From Diplolepis rosae (Eukaryota; Arthropoda; Insecta; Hymenoptera; Diplolepididae): a DNA stretch of 64,000 nucleotides. The notes below the pieces were generated by a model that saw only the letters and a program-made list of their open reading frames with translations, made no database searches and was not told the origin of the DNA. The stretch lies in NCBI GenBank assembly GCA_030998225.1, contig JAPYXD010000391.1, positions 744,001-808,000 of the forward strand, read 5' to 3'. Below are positions 24,614 through 43,200 of this stretch, piece after piece (position 1 is the first letter of the stretch; the number at the start of each line of letters is the position of its first letter). The translations under genes were made by a program, and so were the position numbers.

Positions 24614-27600
24614 ATGTCGGTTATATCTGTACAATCCACAACCGAGAGCCTCTCTCGTCATGGGTAAGCATATTTAATTCTTCAAATTTAAACTTTTATA
24701 ATCACTCATTACTTCTATCCTAACCAACAAATTCTAAACTTCTCACCAATACGTAAAATTTGATCTTCAAACTTCATATAATTTCCTGCTTAATTTTAAA
24801 TTCTGCGAAGTCCAAAATATTACTGATGTAAAATCCTCAATAATTACAAAAACGATTTTTTAGCTATAATATTATTTTAATGAGGGAAATCAGTTTTTTA
24901 TTTTTGTAAATTTAAAAATTATATATTTTTTCTTGGTATTGTTTTCCATATTGTAGACTAAAAAGTACTTGACGTATGAAATCAAATAAAAAAATAGAAA
25001 ACGATTTTTAGCTATAATATTAATTTAACGAGGCTAATTATTTTTTTATTTTGGTAAATTTGAAAATTATTCGTTTTTTCTTGGTATTGTTTTCCATATT
25101 GTAGACTGAGAAGTTCTTGTATGAAATAAAATAAAAAAAGTAGGAAAAAAGTTTTTCGAAAAAATGGGTAAATTGTGGTCTTTTTACGTCACAAGTGTTT
25201 CCAGATGAGATTGAAAAATGAAATATAGTCAAAGTAGTTTAAAGTGAATAAAATGCCAAGTAGTACTTAAATGAAATAATTTTGCCAATTTTCCACTTAC
25301 GCTGTGTCGTCTATTATATCACATTTACGTGACTCTTTGTCCATATAACTGACGTAAAACTATTTTTAATTTGCGATAAAGGCTTTTGAACAGCTTTTGA
25401 GTGACTAAAGTAGGCACTTGTTTTAATAGCGTTTTTACATTCGAGCTTAATTTAATTAATTTAAATCTAATATTTCTTATGTTTAATTTTTCGTTAGAAG
25501 TTATAATATTTAATTACCATCAGCTGTTGTGATCATTTTTAATTGGCATTTTTAATAGTTTCATTATCAGGTATATACGCCGAAAAATTTCTTATTAGAA
25601 TAAGTAGTAAAATTAAATTTTGGTAAATCTTTGTTCAAAAATAGGAAAATAGTGAATTTTTCCTAATATTTGTCATAGGGACTATTAAAATACAACTTGA
25701 ATTTTTTTTATTCGTGAATTATAATTTAATTAAATTTTCTTCAGAAATAAGAATTCATTTATCTTCCTGATTACATAATTCAGAAAATTAAAAGTTTTTT
25801 TTCTATTATAAAAATAGTTATCTAATATCATTCGCCTAGTAATTAATAGAGTTCATATTGAAAACGTGATGTGCACGTGCTCAGTTCTTTTTTATATTCA
25901 AAGTCAAAGATAATGAGTGAATTTTTAGGGAAAGTTGAAAAAATGTTATTTTATGTGATAATAATTTTTTATCATTTTATAATCTTTTATTTAAGAATTG
26001 TAACGCAATAAAGCTGAATTCACAATGGAAAGTGGATTTTCGTTTCAAAAAATTGAATAAAATGTCGAGATATAAATTTTAAAAATTCCGTTAATGAAGT
26101 CAAACAAAACATTTTGAAATACTCCGACTTGAATGAATTGTATTCGGACTTTGCATGTCTGGGAATCGCAATACAGTGGCATAAATGCGAGTGTTATATA
26201 TTCCCTCATGAATACTCTTTTTTCAATCACGTTATCATTGCGTGAGAAGAACTCTTTTGCTTTTTTACAACCACATCCAAATCCAATCGATGAACTTTGC
26301 CATTTTAATGCCATTTATGTTCAAGGCAAATTTTCAAAAAAATCTCATGACATTGCTTTGTAATTGTTGATTACTTCCTTCTAATTAGAGCAGGGAAAAA
26401 CTTAGAACGACTTTTTTTTATCGAAGTTTATTCCATCTTGGAATACGAGCTTTATAGTTCAACTCAATTTATTTATTTGAATCAATAAATTGATATCGAT
26501 TTCAACTACTTTAATTAAAAGCCTGTGTTAGTAAAAAAATGTTCAATCTTTTATGGCTTTGAATAAAAAAAATTTAAACGCATTACGAAATAATCCATTA
26601 GATCTTATCTTATTATTTAAATTTGTTCTGCTAATAGGCTCAAGTGTTACGGAAAATTAATTTTTTCATTTTTCAATTAATAAATTTTCTATTTTCCGTT
26701 AGAATAGAAAAAAGATTTTTATTAATAATCTATTAAATAATTATTCATAAAGTTAATTTTTAAATCTTACTTGCAGATTTATGCATTTATATACCTATTT
26801 TTATTTTAATCACTTGAGATAACTGATTATCGCTCTTGTATGACTGTTGGAATTTTTAAAGAGACATTAAAACGACATTTTCTTCATTGATGATATATTT
26901 GGTCACGACTGACCGATCATGAATTTCACGTGATATTCAGATGTTCGGACTTTTTGTTGTAAGAACCTAAACTGGTTTTACATATTAATATTCTTTAATT
27001 TCAAGAAACCGATTTTGATTATTCGAATTACTTCGTCTGTAGAATAAAAATCAAACTCTTTCGAAATATTTCAAAATATTTTAATTATAATACATAACTT
27101 TAATTTTTATTCAATTTTTTAATTTCAGAAGTAACGTATCACTTTCCTGCCACAGTTTGTGCGGAAGTGTCGACGAAAGCCTTCAGGAGTCACATCCTCA
27201 ATACCAAGACACCATCCTTACGATTGAAGAACTTCGAACCCAGCTAAACTCCTGCTTCTCGTAAGATATTTTTCAATTAAATATATTTTTTTGCAGTAAA
27301 ATTTCCATCCTCAATCTTCCACTTGAATGAAATTTCAAAATAGTAATTTTTTTCCAATTACTCATTTACTTATTTACTTATTTATATAAATTATAGTTTA
27401 TAGATTTTTTTATAGAAAAATACTCTCTAAATGGAGATTAATTTGAAAATTGTATTTGATTGTAAATTAAGTTTTTAAGGCTAGCTATAATTTCTACCCG
27501 CATCGGTAAAATTATATGTAGAAAGTATTAAAGAATCAAGGTAGCTTGTACGTCATACAAAGTCAATAAATCATTAGAAACTTAAGCACGTGCTCGTCTT

Positions 27601-29397
27601 TTCATTGTAAGATGAGTACTTAAAAGTCATTGTTAGCTGTCTACAAATACCTCAAGGTTTTTCGCTTGAAACATAATTGTTATACACTTTTGATGAGTTT
27701 GACAAAATAAACTAGAGTTTTACAACAAGTCAGATTAAATATAAAACACTAAAATTATCAATTATGATCTAAAATAATTCCGCTAAATTTTATGGCAATG
27801 AAAAATCGTATAATGAAATTAATCTCAATTTATCAAAATTATTCTTGATAAATAGATTTTTCTTAGAAGAAATATATATATGTATATATGAAAATTTTTG
27901 CTATTTCGTAGTTCAAAGTGAATCAGCAAGACAAATATTACTGTGATTGCTGTCTTTTCATAAGAAAAATTTACAGAAATTCCCTTCAGTTGACATTCTC
28001 ACAAATACAATTTCTTAATTCAGTGTAAAAAGTAATTAGTGAAGACCTACGGCGGAGAAAAAGTTTTAAATGAGGGAAAGTGAGTTTCCTATAGAAATCA
28101 AGCGTAGAAGAGACGTTTCAAAATCAAATTTAATAAGTATCACAATGAATATCTTTAAAGTTTCCTGCTAATTATAAATAGAGAAATACAAATTTAAATC
28201 ATGATGAAAAATTAAAGAATATTTTGTCGGAAAAACTGGACTTCAGAAATTATTTATTTTTCTAAATTGTGATAGGCACAACTTAATTGAATTCTCGAGC
28301 GATAAATTTGCAATGAATTATTTTCTAATGACAATAATGTGCAGATATCAGTAAAGATTTACGCTCCAGTAAGTGGTTGTTTCAGATTGTAAAGCGCACA
28401 TTCAGATCCATATATTCTGAAGAGATTAATTACACAACTTGAAACCACTCGACGGGAAAATCAAATCTGGTATAATCCAGAGTGAGACGATTAAAACTGT
28501 TTTATACCAGTAATTTCCTAAATTCTTGTATCAAATTTTGAGAAAAATGAGTCATTGGTTTATTAATTTTAATTACGAGATTATTGATTTCAATTTGAAG
28601 TGAAATAAATTATTTGTATTCTCTAAATTGTCTAAAAATGTATTAATTACTACAATGCGAAAGAAGATTGTGGATTAGACTTTGAGTTTGTGACTTTTTA
28701 TTACGTAAAATAATAATATGTTTTTATTTATAGGTGTGGCGTCTCTTGGAGTGAAGAGCATGTTTCTCTTGATTGCAGCGAATGTGGTGGCTATTCTCTT
28801 CAAAGACCATGTCCATTGTGTGATGGACGCTGCCACACGGCCTGGAAACGCGACCTTACCATGGTAGGTCGTCTTTATTTATTCCCTGACCTTTCGAACT
28901 GATCGAAGTATTCAGCCACGCGGAATAATTTTATTCTAACATTAAGACGTCTCAGATATATCAACTGTGACATTTAAACATTATCGTATTGATCTTAATT
29001 CTATTCTTATGATTTTTCTTCAAAAAGTCAGATTTCTAACAAAGTTGTAACGATAAGTGAAGTCCATATTTAATTTTGGATCACTTTCAAAGATTTAGAC
29101 TCTATGGAGTTTTAATAACTTTTGAATGAGTCACTGGAATTTAAGTAGCTTTAATGGTAAGATTTTATAAATTAGGCGTGAAACATTTCTGTATAGAAAA
29201 TTTGAAATTTATACAATATCTAAATATATAATTGTTTTAAACTTATAAAGGGAAAATATCTAATTTTGTTATTTCTTTTGTTACAGTCTCACGCAAGTGG
29301 TAAAGCAAGGTGGATTGGCGAGTGTGGTCTGAGCTATGGTCCTTCCCTGGAGGAATCCCTTGTTCCTGCTTTGGAAAAGCTTCGAGCTACATCGTGA
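24614..29397 (+). CDS. pino: Protein pinocchio
   Basis: The coding exons are 24614-24663, 27129-27260, 28734-28863 and 29287-29397. All have GT-AG borders and phases that agree, giving 140 residues. The C-terminal half carries the Cys-rich signature I recognise from insect Pinocchio: CGVSW at 62-66, then [19 protein letters not shown] (74-92), then WKRDLTM and [14 protein letters not shown] across the last junction. The C75-x2-C78 and C87-x2-C90 pairs suggest zinc binding. In Drosophila the gene is known from an olfactory behaviour (smell-impaired) mutant; its biochemical role is not something the sequence shows. ATG 24614 is in a good AAAC context. An acceptor lies 20 bases upstream, so a spliced non-coding leader is likely. 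The N-terminal part is Ser/Thr-rich and less conserved. Confidence 0.85.
24664..27128 (+). other. pinocchio intron between coding exons 1 and 2
   Basis: The intron is AT-rich with a GTAAGC donor and a tttcag acceptor. It contains a roughly 150-bp direct duplication, about 24848-24998 against 25001-25140, both with TTCTTGGTATTGTTTTCC. ORFs at 26045-26363 lack any recognisable domain. Nothing else is supported. Confidence 0.6.
27261..28733 (+). other. pinocchio intron between coding exons 2 and 3
   Basis: It is AT-rich with a GTAAGA donor and a ttatag acceptor. A solitary CTCTCTAAAT terminus of the MITE family lies at 27422. No gene or structured RNA was found. Confidence 0.6.
28864..29286 (+). 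other. pinocchio intron between coding exons 3 and 4
   Basis: It has a GTAGGT donor and a tgttacag acceptor. The stretch is AT-rich, and nothing else is seen. Confidence 0.6.
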
Positions 29398-31534
29398 ACG
29401 CATCATAAAGCAAGCGTTACTACAACCGTGCACAAGACTTAACCATCACCATCTATTTAGAGTATCACTCATCCACCACCACTGTGCGAATCGGGACGAC
29501 TGAATGAAGATTCCTGAAAGTAAGAGAGAAAGTGTGTGAATGAGAGAAACAAGTCGAGGAATTCCCAGGAGAAGCTCAGAAGTAGAGAATCATCAAAGAT
29601 CATCATCGAAGAGAAGGCGAAGAGCTATGCGAGTTCCTTTTCATCACAACACACGTCATCGACTTCGCATCGCCTTTGAAATATCCGAATAGATTTGATT
29701 ACGTCCAATGCTCAAGATTCACATAAAATAATATTAAGAAGAAATATCAAACAGTTTCAAGAAATTTCCAGAAACAAAGGCGATGCTTCTTCCTAAATGT
29801 CAGTTGATGTTACTTGTATGTCCACAGAAAAATGAATCTCTGTAGAAAAGATGTTAAATGTTTAAGGTAGTATAGCCAGGAACCCACATAGCTTGGATAC
29901 TTCAGTTAGTGAAAACATGAAATTTTGCAGTTCTAGAATTATAGCAGATTGAGGTTCTGAACATGATGATAAGTATTATTCTCTTGATTCAAAATCACTT
30001 CAGAGGAACATTAAGTCTTTCTATTCAGGGAAGCGAAATATTGAAAGAACTTTAAGACTGCCTTTAACTTCGTTTTCTTGTTACTTCTTTTGCTAGAGAC
30101 GCTTATGTTCTAGTAAGAAGTAACCCTGGTGATGGGCCCTTTTTAGAAATATATCTCCAAAAATCGCAAACTTCTTAAGAGTTTCGTTTGCTTTGATTTT
30201 TGAAGAATAGAACTTTAGAGAAATTGAAACACACCAGGGTCTACTTGTACAACTTGATTAGTGTTGTGACATTTCAAATTTTTCCGTTTACGTATTAAAT
30301 CTGACTTGATTTTAACGACTGAATCTTTCAAAATGTAGACATTTTTTTCCTAAAAATGATTTAAATATCTGGAGATTGTTTATCTAAAAATACTATGACT
30401 ACAAATCAATTTTGTCTTGTATTCCTATTATTATTTTTGAGTAATTATTTCCATCTATTTAACGACTAAATGACACTTCCAAGTAAAAGTGACTAAAATT
30501 GGAAATGTCACGACTCTAATTTGGCTAGATTAGCGCGTAGAAAATCGCGCTCGTATGCGAGAATAGCATAAGTGGAAGTGATCGACCACCGGAAGCGTTT
30601 TTGTAGAGATCAGCGCTCAAAATGCTTCGCATCGGTCGATAAGTGCGCCTGTATGTTAAACGAATAATAGGCTACTTAATAAAACTGATAGGTTAAGCGA
30701 GCGAGAAGAAATCCCAAAGGATTTTCCTATAGAAACAGGACGTATCCAGTTTCCTCGCCTCTATTTCTGTAATTACATATCGTTTTTACTAAATAGAGAA
30801 TTGATTTTTTAAACTGCATTTATGCTCTGTAATTTATCATGTATTGTATCGATCAACGCTTAAATTCGTCTCTTGAATTTCATTTGTAGGATCAGAAAAT
30901 TAAGGAATGAAAATTTGTTCTGCGTAGACTAAATTCTTTATTTTGGACATTTTTTTAGAAAATTGAAATCATTGATGCAGTCGACCGGCAATCGAAAGAC
31001 CTGGGCTCAAATCCCAGCGCAGTCGAAAGCGTCATTTTTTCCACAGAAAGATTTTCAAATTCTTTAAATATTTAATAAAAGAGTTAACATTATCTGAAGA
31101 TACGTCTTAGCGCGTCCGATGAATGAGAGTTTAAAGAAGTCTATCAACGATGCATAGAATCAATTTTAGCTCACAAAAGACGACATTAAGAAAGCATTTA
31201 CGTCTGTGGCAAAATAATGACTGCTCTGAATTTTGTATCGTTATTCGATGACTTTCCATGCACTATGTCCTACGAGAGTGTACACAGAATTCTCCTCATC
31301 GCTATACCTTGTTCCGTATGTGAGATCATATTTTACGTTCATTGTATTTCATCCTCATTTTCTTAAGTTAATTGAAAAACAGTAAATGTCAAATTTTCTC
31401 AAGTATTACATACATCAATTAATTGTAAAGAATTATATTGTAATGCTTTGGAAAATCTCGATTGTGTAATTTTTATTTAATATACGAAATTATTATTTAT
31501 GACCATTAACGTTGAAAGATACGGGCTTAATAAA
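29398..31534 (+). other. Probable long 3' UTR of pinocchio with several poly(A) signals
   Basis: After the TGA the sequence remains GC-richer than intron DNA for about 400 bases and has no coding frame. AATAAA hexamers stand at 30678-30683, 31074-31079 and 31529-31534, each a possible end. A SINE copy lies at 30976-31072, and the middle AATAAA sits just after its tail. The true 3' end cannot be set from sequence alone. Confidence 0.4.
30976..31072 (+). mobile_element. tRNA-derived SINE, copy B
   Basis: It shares the core CGACCGGCAATCGAAAGACC, the T-arm CTGGGCTCAAATCCCAG, the GCAGTCGAAAGCGTC tail and the TTTTCAAATTCTTTAAA end with copies A and C. It is sense-oriented in the presumed pinocchio 3' region. 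Confidence 0.6.
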
Positions 31535-33060
31535 CGATATTTGTCAATAGTATGAATTGTATTGTCTTTCCTTTCTTTAACCTGAAATACTCTGACTCTG
31601 AAGGTAATTTTCATTTGATAAGAAAACAAGAGAATTTGGCTAACCATGATATTTCTCGTAATATTTTATTCATTTCGAGACAAATTATAATTGTTTTGTT
31701 GACAAGTCATATACATGCATTCGCCATTCACAGCAGCATCTTTCAACTATTTCACACTATCAAAATCAATAAAAACTAATGATAATGCTTGTATCATGAC
31801 ATGATTTTTATTTTACGCATAGAGTTGTGATTATAAATTACAACCTATACGCATTTGTTGAATGAATGAAATCACGCAACCCAGTGACAATCGTTAATGA
31901 AGAGTCAAGGAAAGTAATCGAAAGCGCGTCTGCTTTCGTATCTTCCTTTTTTTCGTATGGTCGCTGAACATATTTAGTTTAATCTCTAATTGATTCGATT
32001 TAACAGAGAGTTAAGAACGGTTCAATGTGCAACGGTCAAAATCGATCGCAAAAAACTGATTAAAATACTAATCACATACAATTCATTCAAATCCGTTTTA
32101 TGATACTTTGATTTAATTAAAAAGGAAAATGTAACACGAAAGATCAATCATTCTTGCAGTAAATTTACTTTTAATATATTTAACTTCTAACGACACTTTC
32201 TCGTTGGAAATATGCTTAAATCCCTTGAATTTTTCCTTGCAGCTATTATTCGCTCAACCGCCAAAATTGACTTTTTTTACAAGAGTTTTCAACGGCCATT
32301 ATTTACAAGTGGAAACAAAAAGTCTTCCTGCTATTCAAAAACTGTAATCCTATTTTATTTTTCAAATTTCATTGTGCTTTGTTTTAAAAAGAACGTTACA
32401 GAAATGCATCTACGTCGTTGTGATTTCACATTTAAGTATTAAGCCGCGAACAAAGTGGCATACTTATTTTGCACAATATCTTAAGGAGCAACTATTTAAA
32501 TAAATGCGATATGCATTTGAAAATTGACTGAAAATAAAAAGACGAAAGAGCCTTATGAAAAATAAAATTTTTGTTATTTCCTTATTGAGTCAACGCTTCT
32601 CCAAAAAATTCAGAAATTATTACCAGGATTTTGGATAGACGTATAAAAATATAGACAAGGAACTCCTTAAAAGGCATGCGCCTACGATTGGTAATATTAT
32701 TTTTCCTAACTTCTTATATTATACACGCGTTCTTTTCCTCGGAGAGATCATTGGGCAGTTTTTTTCTTCCTTGAAACAATAAATAAACTCAGCACCACCA
32801 TCCTATAGGGATAGCTGAAATGCTCGCTAAATTTGCAAGCATTGACAAGATTAGACTTTGGTGCTCGACAAAGATCGAGAGAATAAATTAAATCATTGCT
32901 TGTTAGTGTAACGTATGATGGTTAGCAATAATTGGGTCGCTCCGAGTTTAACTGACGCGCAGTGCAGTTGGTATTTGAAGCTCATACAATCCACATCATT
33001 TAAACAGATATCAGGTAAAGAAATTTTAGATTAACTTAGAGGTAACTTGCAATTCTTAGT
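31535..33060. other. Intergenic region between pinocchio and SdhA
   Basis: It is convergent spacer DNA plus the likely SdhA 3' UTR. Only short unsupported ORFs are found (31552-31779 and 32212-32442 on +). No RNA gene is recognised. Confidence 0.5.
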
Positions 33061-38832
<5,772 letters not shown>

Positions 38833-40279
38833 GATTGTTTTGGGCCAAATCGCCAGTAAAACGCAAATTAAATTTAACAATCTGCCGAAAACGACTAACC
38901 CCAATTTTTCACTCGCGCACTTCTCGCACGGCAATGTGAGTTTATTTGGAATTGGTTGAGTACCGACTGAAATCGACAGGCAGACGATGTACATTGCTGC
39001 CAACATAAAAACAAAATGAAAACATCTATGATCTCATTTAGAGTTTTAATAGCTTTTTTATACAGAAATATTGTTCTTCAAAGAGTTGAATTAAATATTC
39101 TTTCAAATCTTATGATTCTAATTCATTAAAAAAGTATTCGTAAAATAAATCTGGGAATAATTTCAAAACGCAATTCAAAATTTTACTGATATGCACTGGT
39201 GGTGAAGTGGTAATATCTAACAAGTGGTTCTCATTCATAATTTTCTCTATTTTATTCCATAGTATTTTTTTCATTTAGAGTGCAGTTTATAATTAAATTT
39301 TTAAGCAAAATCTGAATCATTTTGATTAAATATAATAATTATGTAAATATTTTCTGAAACTACATTTTTATTTTACTAAAAAATTATGTGTTATCGTGTA
39401 ATAAGTGAGGTTAGACTATCAGAAAATTTTTTTTTTTTAAACTTCATTGATAATTTCTATAAACCATTTTTATTTTCAATACCTATATTGTGTGTAATTT
39501 TTAACATTGATTAATGTTATTTTGTTTAAACTCTAAATTTAGAAGGACATTTTTCTTTAAACCTGCAATTTTTTTATTCTGCGCAAACTCACTGAACATG
39601 CGCACATTTAAAACGCGCTAAATATTTGAAAAACTATATCAATTGCGTGATTCTTGTGCGATAAGAACGAAAAGTCGAGAATATCTTTGAGTCGAGCCCA
39701 TAGCATGGTAATTTATTATTGGACGAGTGAAAAGGCGGCAACGGGATAGAACAGAATAGAACTCGAAAATTAAAATATTGTTTTATTCAAATGATTGTTA
39801 TTTTCAATCTATATTCCTAAAATCTTTTTAAACATTTGTTAATTCTCAATAACGAACAATTATTTTTGTAATTGAAGAAAATTAAGTTTCAATTAAATAA
39901 TTACGTTTTAGCGTAAAAATCAACTTGAATCAATGAATTTATAGTATATTTTGCAACTAGGGAAAAAAAATTTATTTTGCGAGTGTGAAAATTAATGTTT
40001 CTCTCGTACCGCACACAATTTTTTTTCTACTGGGGGGTTAGAAAATGGATTTGTTTGGCCCGCACGGGGCAATAAAATCTACTTTATGACCCCCCAGTAG
40101 AAAAATAAATATTGTCTTTTTAAATTATCGCGGATTTTATTATCGAGTTTAAAAAATTAAATTTTAAACTGTTTGAGAGTTTTTATTTAAAATGATTTCA
40201 TGACAAACTAGCAAATAGAACTTAATAATAAGTTTTGAAGTTTTTTGACTGAAACTCTTGCATTGTCTTTACAAACTTT
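38833..40279. other. Intergenic region between SdhA and its upstream paralog
   Basis: It contains the SdhA 5' UTR and promoter zone (38833 to about 39010, with an initiator-like TCAGTC on the minus strand) and the 3' flank of the paralog. A 17-bp inverted repeat lies at 40022-40105. No gene was found. Confidence 0.5.
40022..40105. repeat. 17-bp inverted repeat, TTTTTCTACTGGGGGGT
   Basis: Perfect arms lie at 40022-40038 and 40089-40105 around a 50-bp spacer containing TTTGGCCCGCACGGGGC. It may be a small MITE or a structured RNA end; it lies about 175 bases beyond the paralog's stop codon. Confidence 0.6.
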
Positions 40280-43200
40280 TCAATATGTTCGAATTGCTGG
40301 AGGAACATGCTGGGCTTCATCAGTATTCAAAGTCCGATCAATTACAGGTCGATAAGAGATGCTAATCTGCATAAGTGATTAAACAATTAAAATTGTAATT
40401 CTCTTCAATCAACCACAATTTTAACAATCGTCTAATAATTGGTAAAATGTCTGAAGTTAATGTAAAAATAAATCTAATAAAATTGAGTAAATCAATCTTA
40501 TTTTTCATTAGCTAATTTATTTGATTATATTATAAATCAAATTAAATTATTGGAATCAAATTAATTTAAAAATGAAAATCGTTATTTTTTTTATAAAAAA
40601 ATATGAGGTGAAAAATTATTATTATCATATTATTATTAATATTATATATTAAATGAACGATTAATTGAAGAATTTAATAATTTTAACTCACGGAACCATC
40701 TTCAGAAGCCCATGAAAGTGTATGCTTGCGCCAATGTTCAATCATTGGTCGCTTGACCTGATCTTTAATCGGTTTGGAGTAATCATATTCGTCCACTCTT
40801 TCCTGAAAATAATAATAAAATATTGGTAACAAATTTCAATTTGAACAGACAACTTGAATGTTCTTAAATCTAATAGATATTCAAATATTTAAAGAATTTG
40901 AAAATCTTTCTATGCAAAAAAAGACGCTTCCGACTGCGCTGGGATTAGAGCCCAGGTCTTTCGATTACTTGAAAATAAAAAAAAAATAAATAATTTATGT
41001 ATTGACTATTGCTTTATTCTGTAACAAACTTTTCTTATTGTTTTTTTTTTAATTATAACACAATAAATAATCTCTATGGAGTTGTAAGTTTTAGAATGAA
41101 ATATGTTTACCTTAAAGTCATCTCTAGCATGAGATCCTCTACTTTCTTTTCGATTTTCTGCTGCATATACGGTGTGCAGGCAGGTGAGCATAAGATTTTG
41201 CAATTCAAGTGCCTCTATTAATTCTGTATTCCATATTAATGACGTATCACGAACCTATAAATTAATATTTTATGAATTATAATAACTTGAAATAAACACA
41301 ACTTTTTAAAAACTGAATAAAAATATTCATTGAAATCAACTGCAATTTAAAATTAGCTAAAAATAAAATAAATGGTTCGGTCTAAAGTAAGGAGATTTCT
41401 TAAATAATTAAATAATTAAATTTCTTAAATAACTATTACAGTACCGGTCAGAATTGTGGGACCATCTGTTTTTCAATAATTGCTTAAATTATCCTAATTT
41501 TAATTATGTAAGTAAAAAAATTGTTTCTTTTAATTAAATTCAAAGCTATCAAAATTCTTTATAAAATGAGCCCAGCATGAATTCTTTTTGTTAAATTTTG
41601 AAGAAGTTATTGCAGAAATAATCAAGATTTCAATGCTTCCTTAAATGTTAAATAACTTTCGAAATAATCAACATTTTTAAATGTTCTTGGACTAATTTTA
41701 AAGTTAAATTTCTACAAAATCGAACCAAATTCTTATAATAAATCTGTAATTTTTTCTTACATACTGCTCGAGGTTAAAGTTCAAATAAAAAAGTTGGAAA
41801 AATTCCAATATTGCTTTTGCTGAGAAAAACATTTTTATAAGATATATAAAATATATAATCATGAATTTTGTATTGAATTCCCTTAAAATATATATTTATA
41901 TGATTTTTATTATGATTTACCTACAGATGAAATGTTTTTGAAATTTCCCAACTTTTTTGTTCCAATTTCAACTCTTTGCATTATGCAAGAAAAAAATTAT
42001 AGAATTATAATGACAATTTACTTCAATTCTGTAGTCTTAGCTTTAAAATGAGTCTAAGAACATTAAAAAATGTTTATTGTTTAGAAAGTTATTTAAAATT
42101 TAAGAAAACATTGAAATTTTGACTTTTTTGCAATAACTTCTTTAAAGTTTAACGAAACGACTTCATTCCAGACTAATTTTAAAGACAATTTTGATGGCTT
42201 TCACATTATTAAGAGTACAAATTTCATCAGTCACAGAATTGAAATGAAGATAATTTAAGAAATCATCGAAAAACAGGTGGTCCCACAATTCTGACTGATA
42301 GTGTATATCGTACTAAAAAGGTAGAATATCAAATGATAGCTCAATCCTAATTTTAATCCTAATTTAAAATATACTTCTTACACAAATATTTGGTAAATCA
42401 CATGTATATAGTCGAGTGATTTCTTTACAGCCTCTTTGAAGTATATCGCAAGTACGAAAAACAGAACAATATTTTTGCATCGTAGACTGCATTTGCTCTC
42501 GTAAATATGGGACGGGTATGTCACCACTTGAATAACGGGTTGCATCGAAACGGCAAATCGATTCATCCCCCAATTCCTGAATTTAAAAAACTACATTTTA
42601 TTTGTAATATATAAGAGAAAATATAAATAAAATATTATTCCTTAAATAATCACCTGGTGTATATCTTCATGGGGTTCTCCAGGGTCTGTCAAGGTGCTTA
42701 TCTGTTCAACTACAGCTCTTCCAAAGACGACTATTTCCAGAAGACTATTAGCCCCAAGTCTGTTGGCTCCATGAACAGAAGCACAGGCGGTTTCGCCAAT
42801 CGCCCAAATACCCATTAAGGGCTTGTCTTCTTCATTTTCTCGGGTCAAAACCTCAAAACATGATTCGATGTGTTGTTAAGTAAAATTCACATCGATCAGT
42901 GGAGCTTTCTGTAAATCAGATCCCTCAGTTTATATTACAATTTGTTATCATGATTTTCATTTTTCACTGCAAAACATTTTTTGAATAATTTTCTTATTAT
43001 CATTAACAGAACTTTTATATTTTATTTTCATTTAAACTCTTTAAATCAAGCTTAATAGAAAAGTCCACTGATTACAAATATGGATCACCTTAAATTAACT
43101 TAGGAATCCTTTGTCCTTTTTTTAAATTCGTAAAATGATTTAAAATCACCCAAGTACTAAAATAAAATATTTTCTAGCCAGCAAAATGTTATGATTAAAA

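Noticed and set aside
24454..24723. 89-codon plus-strand ORF overlapping the first pinocchio coding exon
   Set aside because: It runs in a different frame from the Pinocchio start and reads through the GTAAGC donor into the intron.
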